This document shows, piece by piece, positions 33,101 through 43,590 of a stretch of DNA of 64,000 bases (the stretch's first letter is position 1; the number at the start of each line of letters is the position of its first letter). Both the position numbers and the translations under genes were made by a program. The stretch is from the NCBI RefSeq assembly GCF_963855985.1, contig NC_087095.1, forward strand, positions 3,606,001 to 3,670,000, written 5' to 3'. The notes beneath the pieces are model-generated. The model was not told the origin of the DNA, searched no databases, and saw only the letters and a list, made by a program, of their open reading frames with translations. Source of the stretch: Ostrinia nubilalis (taxonomy: Eukaryota; Arthropoda; Insecta; Lepidoptera; Crambidae).

Positions 33101-34573
33101 AAGTCCCTTTAATATTCGAAATGCCGGCTTAAGCGCGCAACTAAAATGTCTCAACAAACTTGACGATATAAGCGATATCGTTGAGCCGCTGTCAATTAAT
33201 ACATCAACCGGCACTCCCTGAATCACTGCAACAATAACGTCATTGTTGCGGGTAGTCTCATTTTCGCGGCAAAAATTGACATTATTTTTGTTACGAGACT
33301 CAGACTTTTGTTTGGCAAAACAATTTTCAATTTTATGGCCTGTCTTTTTGCAGAACGAACACGTATCGGGCTTTGTTGGCACAAAAACAGGTTTTGGACT
33401 CGCATTACTGTTACTAGCTGAGGAGGAGCGTTCCTCCTGGTCGGTTTTAGATCTCTTATTGCAATTTGCCTGTCTGTGTCCCAACCGGCCACACGAGAAA
33501 CACTTGCCTTCATCGAACCGTCTTTTTCTCGGAGGTAAATTAGCGACGTTTTTGTTATTCCCCGCAAACGTATTTTGGGACACGACACGAGCAGAGTTAG
33601 CCTTAGATGCACTAGGCTTCACGTATGTTGAGAAAAATTCAACAAGGTCGTTAGGCGACAGTTTGGCGTTTGTAGCGGAGGCCTTTATTTGAGGGTCGGT
33701 GATTCCGCGTATCACGATTGCCGATATCAATTCGTCACTAAGACCCCGAACTATGCGTAAACGAAGGAGTGAGCGACGGGCGTAATCAGCATAGGTAGTG
33801 TAGTTATCCGAGTTTGTACTCATTACCTCAAACAAAATGTTAGCAATGTCCGGAGTTTTCGGACACAAAGGTTTAAATTCCTTTTTAAAGCTGGTCCAAC
33901 TACGCTCCGTCGTCACCCACTCGTTCAGCCACGTCTTTGCCTCTCCTTTTAAACAGTTTCCTATACGTGAGAGACATTCGTAATCGCTCCAATTATTGAG
34001 AGACTTTGCTCGATCTACCTCCTCACACCAATCGTCAATATTGTGGAAACTAGGATCGAAATTGGAAATGTAAAAATGTTGGCTAGACCTTACCGTACCG
34101 ATAGAACGAATAGCATCCACGATGCGGTCCGTCACCGCAGACGGTGCATTCACTTCACTCACACGATCCGATTCCGCGACCAGCACTGGACACGCATGCT
34201 GCGGGACGCTCGGCGGTTCCGGCGGGAACGGCGGCGTCATAGAACGTTCCGCGGGGCGCGCGCACGACGCGGGCCTATAGGGCGAAGGAGACGTTGCGCA
34301 CCTATTTCGTTCACACGACCTATTTCGCGGCGATACATTACGTTGCACAGGTGACGACGTATTTTGCGCGGCTACCTGACTTTCCAACGTTCTAAGGCGG
34401 GTTAGCATCACATCCATGTCACGTTTTAATCTATCGTCCGGAGCACGATCGCGGTATTTACTACGTCGGCGCTCTCGGCTGCTATAACGACTTCTACGAC
34501 GCTCACGTTCACGATCACGATCATCACGGTCACCCATTCTTCTCTTTTTACGCTTCGCGCCGGTAGACACCAA
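30143..34573 (-). CDS. gag-pol: Gypsy-2 Gag-Pol polyprotein, 1,476 codons
   Basis: Gag: Arg/Ser-rich N-terminus (residues 8-43, RDRERERRRSRYSSRERRR), capsid-like domain (~165-320), and two CCHC zinc knuckles (358-371 and 405-418). Protease: Asp-Ser-Gly at 461-463. Reverse transcriptase ~630-800 with YIDD at 772-775. RNase H ~905-1030 (HTDAS). Integrase: HHCC finger (H1114/H1118...C1149/C1152) and DDE core D1182, D1241, E1276. Gag and Pol are in one frame, so the Pol:Gag ratio is not set by frameshifting. No stops; the first ATG lies 50 nt from the 5' LTR. Next ATG (residue 13, MGDRDDRD) is an alternative start. Confidence 0.95.
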   Translation of the reverse strand: MVSTGAKRKKRRMGDRDDRDRERERRRSRYSSRERRRSKYRDRAPDDRLKRDMDVMLTRLRTLESQVAAQNTSSPVQRNVSPRNRSCERNRCATSPSPYRPASCARPAERSMTPPFPPEPPSVPQHACPVLVAESDRVSEVNAPSAVTDRIVDAIRSIGTVRSSQHFYISNFDPSFHNIDDWCEEVDRAKSLNNWSDYECLSRIGNCLKGEAKTWLNEWVTTERSWTSFKKEFKPLCPKTPDIANILFEVMSTNSDNYTTYADYARRSLLRLRIVRGLSDELISAIVIRGITDPQIKASATNAKLSPNDLVEFFSTYVKPSASKANSARVVSQNTFAGNNKNVANLPPRKRRFDEGKCFSCGRLGHRQANCNKRSKTDQEERSSSASNSNASPKPVFVPTKPDTCSFCKKTGHKIENCFAKQKSESRNKNNVNFCRENETTRNNDVIVAVIQGVPVDVLIDSGSTISLISSSLLRHFSCALKPAFRILKGLGSQEIESTSYVTLPIEFDGITLEVDMFVVASEYMNTPVIVGTDVLNREGVRYIRTRDRQLLTRENIEPDRVMTIQSDVSVPVNTPLVENELQQLLAIIDEFSQFLISGTATSTVNTGSMAIRLKSDTPVNYRPYRLSHAETLRVREIVKDLSAKGIIQESESDYASPILLVKKKDGSDRMCVDFRRLNDVTVKDRFPLPRIDDHIDRLGRNKYFTSLDMATGFHQIPMDKESVPLTGFVTPEGHYEYLKMPYGLANAPVVYQRIIAKTLREHIESGEILVYIDDVLILSQTVDQGLVILRKVLKTLTDAGFSINLKKCSFLSPTIEYLGRSISEGQVRPSVDKVRALTEADEPKNVKQVRQFMGLASYFRRYIPGFAQKTACIAALTRKDVAFNWGPEQQAARKEIIECLTSEPVLAIYDPSLPIEVHTDASSIGYGAVLLQVHEGGHKRVVAYYSKLAQGAESKYHSYELETLAVVKALQNFRHYLVGVHFTVVTDCNALKLTKRKKDLLPRVARWWVYLQDFDFDLDYRKGSLMSHADYLSRNPVNVCTVQKPLNWAQIAQASDEETRTLIQQLHDGQLDASRYVVKNDILYVRHTPTGEPSRLLCYIPKGHRLSLLRVFHDEHEHPGVEKTVDLVTKHFWFPGLRSFAQKYIAHCLVCISHKKVPRAPLQPITSWEKPDVPFETVHMDALGPLPEVDGYRYVLIVIDAFSKYTLLYPMYRQDSNELKRHVTNAISLFGSPKLIVADRGRMFQSTEFLDWVKDMGCEVHLITPEMHQSNGQVERYCRTVLNMIRIEANHRQQRWPNVIWKLQLVLNITRHRTTQYSALNLLVGIDAATPLLRSLVRDVALDGSSPNREALREMSRQRASERLRRNQQTQDAYVNQGRKAPRGFELNSLVFVKKQAQSTGKLDSGMRGPYRVVKVLPHGRYELQLLAGSYGKSTQAAAEYMVAWRGEWTPDVCAAYFDGKMPGYLRVVCELFFG

Positions 34574-34610
34574 ATCAGAATAGCCAGTAAGATAGAATCA
34601 CGTTGATCCT

Positions 34611-34623
34611 ATCCCACTTCTGA
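34611..34623 (-). promoter_or_regulatory. Gypsy-2 primer-binding site, tRNA-Leu type with offset
   Basis: On minus, TCAGAAGTGGGAT directly follows the 5' LTR. It matches the complement of the tRNA-Leu acceptor/T-arm 3' sequence but lacks the usual initial TGG: the last ~5 tRNA bases would lie opposite the LTR end. Offset tRNA-Leu priming is described for the mdg3 group. Confidence 0.6.
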
Positions 34624-34843
34624 TGTAGCGAATCCCGAGGGAAAGTACTTTTTTAAAAAGACAAAAATGACTTCGCACTGATTTTAATAAGAAAACAAAA
34701 ATTACAATCAAAAATAATTAACACACAAAATACAAAATCCGAGAGCTCCGATCGCAGCGACGGCTGAAGGCAAAGTGAGCCCGAGTCGCACTGCGCGCTG
34801 GCTTATATAGGGACGGTCCCCGCAAATCTTCGCATCTCCTACA
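34624..34843 (-). repeat. Gypsy-2 5' LTR, 220 bp
   Basis: Same sequence as 29318-29537 except one base. In sense orientation it drives gag-pol. Confidence 0.95.
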
Positions 34844-34879
34844 ATATATTAACTTAATTTTAAGAGGTTAAACGCCACA

Positions 34880-37298
34880 AACTAAGCAATTAAAATTTAA
34901 AATACGTAAGAAACTAAAAACTAAAAGTCTAAATTCAGAAAGTCTGAGATTATTCATATTTTTTGTTAATTTTTACCACCAGTTTTTCACCACTCTGAAA
35001 TTTATCAACTGAAATTCATCAGAAGTTTTCAGTCTTATGCTATAATTACAAGACAAATTAAAAATAAATGAAGCTTTACTAATCTTTTTGCAGCGAGGGA
35101 CATAAAAGACGTTATAAAATAATATTATACAGCTTACAGGACGTTTAGGTAATAATAACATCGTACACAGTAAAACCATACAGGTTGTAAAAAGCCTGGT
35201 AGGTAAAATTCGTCTCCGGAAAATATGTGAATTTTCCCACAATATTCCAATTTTATTTTCCATTCCGGTTCATCGTAACTATTTAAATACTTATAGAACG
35301 GAGAAAATATTATTTTGTAGTCGACACAGCACGACAACCTATTTATTTATAAAATAAATTTTCCCAATAGAATAGATATTTAAAAATAAGGTTTATAGTC
35401 TGATGAGATACAGTATAAAACTTTGCTTATCAACTCTTGTGGATCGAACTATATCCAATCAGAATAGTCGCCATAAGTATGTGATTTAGTTTTTCTCTAG
35501 CTCTTACACTCTGTATAATTCGAGTGCGACGCGCACATCCACAAAAACTACTGTAATAATAAGTGTAATAAGGCCTTAACTAAGCATGTTCATAAAGATA
35601 TCAATAAACAGTCCTAACGATAGGCCGTTCCAGCAAAAATCTGTGAGAATTCCAAGATTGTTCCACCCTCAATTGCCCATTTCATTTCAAAGGTATCTTT
35701 TATATGTATAAAAATATTCCCTAAGACTCCGGGCGTAGGAAGTATAATGAACTAATTTTCACCGTCTCGGAAAAGTGGATGTATTTCTTGGTAGGTTATT
35801 TTTCTTTGAAATGAGATTGCTTTGACATTGCCGTGCCGGATCGATTAAGTCTGTGGTGTATTTTGATCGTAAGGTAAGGTGAATGAATGAAAGCTGTTTG
35901 ATTTATACGGGACTATTCCCACCTCTCGTTCCCACCACTGCAACTCCTCTTCTCTTTTCTTACTGCATAATCTTTTCTTAAAGGTATTAAACCTTTGTTT
36001 GTCACCTGTCATCCGCTTTGCAATGGATGGAAGTCGAACCTTAATTTCGAACTCCTCCTATGTTCTTCTGATTAATTTCGTTGCGGGTCCAATGACAGTT
36101 TAACTTTCCCCCGGGACAAACTTGACCTTCATTGGTTGGGTTTTTGTGGCGGTCAAGCTGTAGATCCTGGCTACAAAGCTGTTTGATTTGTTGAATATCT
36201 TTAGTAATCATACATACATATACTTAAGAAGTTACTGGCTAAGGGTACAATTTGAAAAATACTTTCTTGTGTTGGATAGCCCATTTGTCTAGTAAGGTTC
36301 TATGTATAACATCACGCTACATCCAATAGGAGCAAAGCATCAATGTAAAATGTAGCGGAAACGGGAAAACTTATTTACTCAATTTTCACGCGTACGAAGT
36401 CACAGGCACAGCTAGTTTGTTGACTTGCAACAGGAGTTTCCATATTCGAAAATACTAAAATGCTACAACAATTTTCATATTATTATTCTAGCAGCATTAA
36501 CCAATGGTTATCCCTCGAAAGCTTTTAATAACCTTTATTGATACTACAAAGACCAAAATGCTAAATAATCCCCATGTCTCAATTAGCACTGAAGACTGTC
36601 GTAAGAATAATAAATGAATGCACAAAGGCGAGTCATCTGCATAATCCAAACAAAGTAACGATGAATCCTGAATGCAGAGAGAAAATATAATAGTTCGTTA
36701 ATGTGTTGAAAAGCATTTACACAACAAAGGCAGACGCATGCTAGATGTACGTGGGTTATATCTCTGCTGGTTTGGGATGGACAAACCCTAGGGCTGAACT
36801 AACATTTTTATATTTAGCTTAGGGCAGATTTTTCAACTGTCGGATAAGTAGTTATCTTTCAACAGAAAAATAAAATTGATATTTTGATGACCCAAAATGT
36901 ATGGAACCTTGGCCCAGAACCTGTACACCTAGGAAAAAAGGGCTAATATACCTATTTACACATTTTACTTTGTTACTACATATCCAATTTCTTTACAATG
37001 GCTTCGCTTAATTGTTCAATCAAAAAGAAAAATAATAAAATAATACTGATCAACAAAAACCATCATGGTGGGAGGATGATATTTTGATGACGTCTGTCAG
37101 TTTTGTCAATCTTAAAATCGCATCGTGCAGTTTTTATTAATAAAAAACAAAGAATAAGTAAATGATTTAATTACCAGCCCTTATATGGTAACCCTGCCGG
37201 GCTTTCGGCTATTCGAGCTTAAATTTTTCATCACTAAGCGAGGTTTAATCTTTCATTTAGCTGCCTGTTAACAGTCTCTGTATTCGAAATAGTGTTGT
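34880..37298. other. Intergenic DNA, no gene seen
   Basis: AT-rich. 'Cgcgtacgaagtcacaggca' followed by CAGCTAGT at about 36389-36418 resembles a Helitron 3' end. Minus open frames at 34973-35337 show no domain. Confidence 0.4.
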
Positions 37299-37772
37299 AA
37301 AAGACTCACGGTCTTATTCATAATAAAATGCTAATATAGGTTTAAAACCTACATTAGCTAAAACGTTTGATAGGCTTAAAACACTCTTATAAACCTCTGA
37401 TAAAAAACGTTATTCATAATCGTTTATAAACCTTTGATAACTAAAACAGAGTTTAATATTTTCTTTCCACAGACTATACAAAAAGAATGAACGAAAACAG
37501 CTTTTTTGGTGATTTAACTTGATGGACCATGTAAAATCATAGACAAATCGCAGAAAAAAAAAAACAAAAAATTGGCAGCTGTGACGTTTTACTTACTGAC
37601 ATTGACATTTGGCACGAAAATTTAATAAAGTTTTCGGTTTTTTCGATCAACTCCCAAGTTTTATCAAACTTTTATAAAACTTGGGATTGTATGTTCTGGA
37701 TTCTGTACCTCTTACCCTGTACTCTGCAATAAGCTCTTACGACGACCCGGCTAGTTACATCGGATACTAATT

Positions 37773-38782
37773 ATGTCCATGACGAAGGAGAACAGACCGC
37801 CTAAAAGGCAACGATCAGAAAACTGGTTGGAGGAAGATAAGGTAGTACTTATTTTTAGCCTGATAAAGTGCCTACTAATTTTTGTAGCATGGTTTTATTT
37901 ATGTTTGACGCCTAGTGTTTGCTTTTCAGTATTTGCTGAAAGAGTTGGTGAAAGAAAGAGTAAATGCAATCGAAAATAAAAATACAGACACTAACACGAA
38001 TAAACGGAAGGTTGCGGCTTGGGCTGATTTACAAACAACGTTGGTACATCTTTTGATTTCTGCCTTCAATATAAAATTTTGCCTTTACCTGTAATTCAAA
38101 ATCCTGTCATTTCTTTTTCAGGTTTAATTCAATGTGCGCTGGTATGAACCGCTCCATTACCCAGTTAAAATCGCAATGGAGCCTCATAAAAATCAGTGCG
38201 AAGAAAGACAAGACCATTGCTAGGCAGGCTCAAATTAAAACTGGCGGTGGTCCACCATTATCAGTGCCTGACGATAGGGCTGATGATATAGCATCTTGGT
38301 TGCCCAATGAATTTGTAGTCGATGTTAACAGATTTGACTCGGACTCAAATAAAAGTGAATTAATTAACATTCAAGAGGAGGAATCAACTCAAAATACGCA
38401 AGATCAGGAATTGATAAATAATGAAGAAATCCAATATGAATTGGTGGTACTTGATGAAGAAATAGAAGATACACATGCTTGTACTACTAGAGGCATATTG
38501 GAAGATAAAGAAAATAAAAAAGTAGAGGCAAAAGAAAATAAAGCAAAACCTAATTTTAAAGCACCAGCAATCAAAAAAAAAAGGAAACTGTTAAACAAAG
38601 AAGGCTTAATTGATTTAAGCAAAGTTAGGATTTCCGAAATTGCAGAAACAGAATCAAAATGCCGGATTGAACTGCATGAAGTTCAAATGGAAAACGAACG
38701 GAAGAAAGGGAGAAACTTGGATCTTGAGCATCAATTATTACAGGAAAAACTTAAATATTACACTCACATTAATAAAGAATAA
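37773..38782 (+). CDS. Harbinger Myb/SANT-like protein, copy 1 (spliced, 279 aa)
   Basis: Exons inferred at 37773-37841, 37930-38039 and 38122-38782. First junction: AAG/GTAGTA to TTTTCAG. Second: AAC/GTTGGT to TTTTTCAG, chosen because it keeps the frame. Residues ~15-85 form a Myb/SANT-like helix bundle (ENWLEEDKYLLKELV; AAWADLQTTFNSM; SITQLKSQWSLIK). An acidic middle and Lys-rich stretch are followed by a C-terminal coiled coil (ELHEVQMENERKKGR; EHQLLQEKLKYY). In Harbinger elements this partner binds transposon ends and helps bring the transposase into the nucleus. Exon joins are not experimentally supported. Confidence 0.85.
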
Positions 38783-39636
38783 TAAGTCTTTTGATGTTAA
38801 AGTTTTTCAAGTACTAACAGATTCTAAATAATAAGTTAGTTCCTCCCTTACTTCTGTTTGTTTTTAATTTGTATTTTATGCAGTTCCAATCCGCATTTTG
38901 ATTGTGTTTCTGCAATATATTTAGACGGCTATGAATATGTTTACTAGTCATAACTTAATAAGAGTTTGAGATTACTATTAACTAGCTGTTGCCCACGACT
39001 CCGCCTGCGTAGACTACTATTTCTGTAACCTACAGGATCTGTGCATTTTTCCAGGATAAAAAGAAGCCTATATGTTATTCGAGACTATATAATCTATCTG
39101 TTTTAGCAATTTATTTGTTTATAAGAATTGAACTGTGATTTTTAGTAAGTAAGTTTAATAATTGTACTTAAATTAGTGATATAAAGTAAATACACATATG
39201 CCTAGTCACAAACATTCGCCTTTATAATAATAGTGTAAATTATGGTTATTTTGTTTTAAATGTAGAAGGTTGATAACCTCCGAATAGAAACGTTTATACT
39301 TAAGCAATTTCTTTGTTTTAAAGAATTGAACTGTGATTTTTAATAAGTAAGTTTGTTGAAACTAATTGTACTTAAATTAGTGATATAAAGTAATTTGTTT
39401 TGAATTTTTGCAGAATAATTGCTTTTTTAAAGAGAACTACAGGTTTTGTTTTTGTGATAGTAACAAATTGGACTGAAAATTGAAATACAGGTATTTTTCA
39501 ATCAAATATTCTTTTTATTTTCATTAAGATGCCAGGAACAGTATCTGAAAAATTAAAATACAACATTTTCATGAACTCAAATGACATTACATAAAAGTAA
39601 ATCGTTGGAATTTATCAAAATGTATTTTAGTACCAT

Positions 39637-41008
39637 TCAAAAATGTTGATTTATAAAATTTTGTAGTATCAACTGCGACCTACGCCTCAACAATGAAGGT
39701 CGGTTGTCGTGAACACTGTTCTCCGTCGAAAGTTGCGGAGTTACAGGGACCTGCTCCATATGTTGTTCTGAAAAATATTATGAATTTGTCAACATTTTGT
39801 CATAAAGATTTGTATTCCTTATGTACAGTCAAATTGATAACATTTACCTAACAATGTGTCATTCATATCAATGGCTATATTATGTAATACAGCCAATGCT
39901 ATGATCACAGCTTTTCCATTTTGGAGGCTTACTGGTAAGCCATGGAGTAGGCATTGGAACCGCTGCTTCCACACCCCAAAACACCTTTCAACAGTGTTCC
40001 TAGTTGAGATGTGAGCATTATTGTATGCTTCTTCTTCTGGACGACTAGGCCTTAAAATAGGTGTAAATAGATATGGCAGAAGAGGGTAGCCCGAATCGCC
40101 AATAAGGCGTCCTCTAAACTGCCTATCCTCAAATCGTTGTTTTATATTGCTCTCCATAAAAATTCGACTGTCATGTGTACTGCCTCGCCATCTAGCCACT
40201 ATATCCATTATTTTGAGGTCAGCATCACAGACAACCTAAAATAAAAAAAACAGTATCCTGTAGGTAATCCATCCAATAATATAGTGTTGAATGTTGCTAA
40301 AATTTAGATCATACAAAGTAAAAATTATAGACATTATTAAAACAAATCTTTCTCTGTTGTAAACTGTATAAAATCAAAATATATTTTACCTGAACATTCA
40401 GGGAATAATAGCCTTTTCTATTAATATAGTACTGGGCCATGTCACCTCCGGTTTTTTTAATTTTAATGTGGGTGCAATCTATGGCTCCTATCACCCCAGG
40501 AAAATTTTTAATTGCTCTAAATTTGGCACTAATTCTTTCCTGCTCTCCTATAGTGATAGGCATTTTGATGAAGGAATTTGCCTTATTCGCGATTGCATGC
40601 GCGACTCTGGCGCATATCCGGCTCACTGTCGGCTGACTTAGGCCATGGAGGTCACCAGCATCATCTTGTACCTGAAAATGTATGAAAATAATTATAGCAG
40701 CCACGACAAAGGGATAAAATAAAACACTTTTTTGTGCTTACCTCACGACGTCCCCAACATCTTATGGCCACTAAAACTTGCAGTTCAGGACACGTGCCAC
40801 CACCTCTAGCGCTCTGAACCAGATCATCTTCCACCAAATCTATGATGGTGCGCACTGTGTCCTTATTGAACCTATATTTTATTTTAAAATTTAGGTCCCG
40901 CAAATCGAATGGGTTGCTTCGTTGGCGGTAGAGCTTTCTACGTCGCGCTGGGTCGGCATTATTGGCTAAATGCACAATTGCATTTATAGCATTCATTTTC
41001 ACAAGCAA
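39637..41008 (-). CDS. Harbinger DDE transposase, copy 1 (spliced, 355 aa)
   Basis: Four exons: 41008-40742, 40671-40390, 40235-39848 and 39767-39637. Junctions GAG/GTAAGC, CAG/GTAAAA and TAG/GTAAAT have matching TTTTCAG, TTTTAG and TTTTCAG acceptors and keep frame. Residues ~30-60 carry the family N-terminal motif (RSNPFDLRDLNFKIKYRFNK). A helix-turn-helix (GLSQPTVSRICARVAHAI) precedes the DDE_Tnp_4-type catalytic core: D154 in GAIDCTHI, D230 in GDSGYPLL, E266 in TRNTVERCFGVWKQRF. Length is normal for the family, with no stop or frameshift. Convergent with the Myb/SANT gene. Confidence 0.92.
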
Positions 41009-41726
41009 GGATCACAGCAAGGATATTTTGAATAAATAAACCAACGAAGTGACATTCATATGAAATGACATTTATAAAAGTTAGGTTAAAATAGGTTTAT
41101 TAGAGCTTTAAACAAGGCCCGAGCTCTCGATAACTTATCACACAGTTATAAGAGGATTTTAGCGCTAAATGACGATTATGAATAACAATTTTTATCAAAC
41201 GTTTTTTAAACCTCTAATAAGCATTTGATAAAATGTGAAAAATGATTATGAATAAGACCGTCACGGTCTTATTCATAATAAAATGCTAATATAGGTTTAA
41301 AACCTACATTAGCTAAAACGTTTGATAGGCTTAAAACACTCTTATAAACCTCTGATAAAAAACGTTATTCATAATCGTTTATAAACCTTTGATAACTAAA
41401 ACAGAGTTTAATATTTTCTTTCCACAGACTATACAAAAAGAATGAACGAAAACAGCTTTTTTGGTGATTTAACTTGATGGACCATGTAAAATCATAGACA
41501 AATCGCAGAAAAAAAAAACAAAAAATTGGCAGCTGTGACGTTTTACTTACTGACATTGACATTTGGCACGAAAATTTAATAAAGTTTTCGGTTTTTTCGA
41601 TCAACTCCCAAGTTTTATCAAACTTTTATAAAACTTGGGATTGTATGTTCTGGATTCTGTACCTCTTACCCTGTACTCTGCAATAAGCTCTTACGACGAC
41701 CCGGCTAGTTACATCGGATACTAATT

Positions 41727-42736
41727 ATGTCCATGACGAAGGAGAACAGACCGCCTAAAAGGCAACGATCAGAAAACTGGTTGGAGGAAGATAAGGTAGT
41801 ACTTATTTTTAGCCTGATAAAGTGCCTACTAATTTTTGTAGCATGGTTTTATTTATGTTTGACGCCTAGTGTTTGCTTTTCAGTATTTGCTGAAAGAGTT
41901 GGTGAAAGAAAGAGTAAATGCAATCGAAAATAAAAATACAGACACTAACACGAATAAACGGAAGGTTGCGGCTTGGGCTGATTTACAAACAACGTTGGTA
42001 CATCTTTTGATTTCTGCCTTCAATATAAAATTTTGCCTTTACCTGTAATTCAAAATCCTGTCATTTCTTTTTCAGGTTTAATTCAATGTGCGCTGGTATG
42101 AACCGCTCCATTACCCAGTTAAAATCGCAATGGAGCCTCATAAAAATCAGTGCGAAGAAAGACAAGACCATTGCTAGGCAGGCTCAAATTAAAACTGGCG
42201 GTGGTCCACCATTATCAGTGCCTGACGATAGGGCTGATGATATAGCATCTTGGTTGCCCAATGAATTTGTAGTCGATGTTAACAGATTTGACTCGGACTC
42301 AAATAAAAGTGAATTAATTAACATTCAAGAGGAGGAATCAACTCAAAATACGCAAGATCAGGAATTGATAAATAATGAAGAAATCCAATATGAATTGGTG
42401 GTACTTGATGAAGAAATAGAAGATACACATGCTTGTACTACTAGAGGCATATTGGAAGATAAAGAAAATAAAAAAGTAGAGGCAAAAGAAAATAAAGCAA
42501 AACCTAATTTTAAAGCACCAGCAATCAAAAAAAAAAGGAAACTGTTAAACAAAGAAGGCTTAATTGATTTAAGCAAAGTTAGGATTTCCGAAATTGCAGA
42601 AACAGAATCAAAATGCCGGATTGAACTGCATGAAGTTCAAATGGAAAACGAACGGAAGAAAGGGAGAAACTTGGATCTTGAGCATCAATTATTACAGGAA
42701 AAACTTAAATATTACACTCACATTAATAAAGAATAA
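41727..42736 (+). CDS. Harbinger Myb/SANT-like protein, copy 2 (spliced, 279 aa)
   Basis: Exons at 41727-41795, 41884-41993 and 42076-42736. The product is identical to that of copy 1 as far as I can read; see 37773-38782 for domains. Confidence 0.85.
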
Positions 42737-43590
42737 TAAGTCTTTTGATGTTAAAGTTTTTCAAGTACTAACAGATTCTAAATAATAAGTTAGTTCCTCC
42801 CTTACTTCTGTTTGTTTTTAATTTGTATTTTATGCAGTTCCAATCCGCATTTTGATTGTGTTTCTGCAATATATTTAGACGGCTATGAATATGTTTACTA
42901 GTCATAACTTAATAAGAGTTTGAGATTACTATTAACTAGCTGTTGCCCACGACTCCGCCTGCGTAGACTACTATTTCTGTAACCTACAGGATCTGTGCAT
43001 TTTTCCAGGATAAAAAGAAGCCTATATGTTATTCGAGACTATATAATCTATCTGTTTTAGCAATTTATTTGTTTATAAGAATTGAACTGTGATTTTTAGT
43101 AAGTAAGTTTAATAATTGTACTTAAATTAGTGATATAAAGTAAATACACATATGCCTAGTCACAAACATTCGCCTTTATAATAATAGTGTAAATTATGGT
43201 TATTTTGTTTTAAATGTAGAAGGTTGATAACCTCCGAATAGAAACGTTTATACTTAAGCAATTTCTTTGTTTTAAAGAATTGAACTGTGATTTTTAATAA
43301 GTAAGTTTGTTGAAACTAATTGTACTTAAATTAGTGATATAAAGTAATTTGTTTTGAATTTTTGCAGAATAATTGCTTTTTTAAAGAGAACTACAGGTTT
43401 TGTTTTTGTGATAGTAACAAATTGGACTGAAAATTGAAATACAGGTATTTTTCAATCAAATATTCTTTTTATTTTCATTAAGATGCCAGGAACAGTATCT
43501 GAAAAATTAAAATACAACATTTTCATGAACTCAAATGACATTACATAAAAGTAAATCGTTGGAATTTATCAAAATGTATTTTAGTACCAT

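Larger units (their letters stand above)
29318..34843 (-). mobile_element. Gypsy-2: mdg3-like LTR retrotransposon, apparently complete
   Basis: 5,526 bp with 220-bp LTRs (TGTAGGAG...CGCTACA on minus) that differ by one base ('gaagSca'), flanked by the 4-bp duplication ATAT (29314-29317 and 34844-34847). One open gag-pol frame of 1,476 codons, a tRNA-Leu-type primer site, and a ~600-bp 3' region with five stem-loops and a small open frame. The tRNA-Leu primer with offset is known for the mdg3/micropia/blastopia group, which I infer here. Near-identical LTRs and intact motifs indicate recent, possibly current, activity. Confidence 0.93.
22520..34879 (-). mobile_element. Gypsy-1: CsRn1-like LTR retrotransposon, nested
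   Basis: A minus-strand Gypsy element interrupted in both LTRs. Without insertions it is 5,139 bp: two 577-bp LTRs (TGTGG...CCACA) and a 3,985-bp interior (24788-28772). Clade evidence: the Gag zinc motif is C-x2-H-x9-C-x3-C instead of CCHC, and the primer site matches tRNA-Trp; both are hallmarks of the CsRn1 lineage (including Bombyx Kabuki). I saw two substitutions between LTRs, so insertion is recent. Flanks AAAC / AACT suggest a 3-4 bp target duplication. A frameshift in the integrase tail probably inactivates this copy. Confidence 0.92.
28773..34879 (-). repeat. Gypsy-1 5' LTR, interrupted by Gypsy-2
   Basis: Pieces 28773-29317 and 34848-34879 plus one copy of the ATAT duplication add to 577 bp. 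In minus-strand sense it is the 5' LTR, so the Gypsy-1 promoter is now split by a 5.5-kb insertion in the same orientation. Confidence 0.92.
37309..41260. mobile_element. PIF/Harbinger element, tandem copy 1 (3,952 bp)
   Basis: Termini CGGTCTTATTCATAAT are inverted, and a second copy of the core TTATTCATAAT lies about 100 bp inside each end. Bounded by TCA at 37306-37308 and 41261-41263. Carries two convergent spliced genes: Myb/SANT-like (+) and DDE transposase (-), the standard two-gene Harbinger layout. A Helitron-like 3' piece ('actagctgttgcccacgact') sits between the genes. Both genes are intact, so the element could be autonomous. Confidence 0.93.

Noticed and set aside
32792..34354. 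Plus-strand open frames of 100-150 codons
   Set aside because: They lie opposite the gag-pol frame of Gypsy-2 and are codon shadows with no motif.
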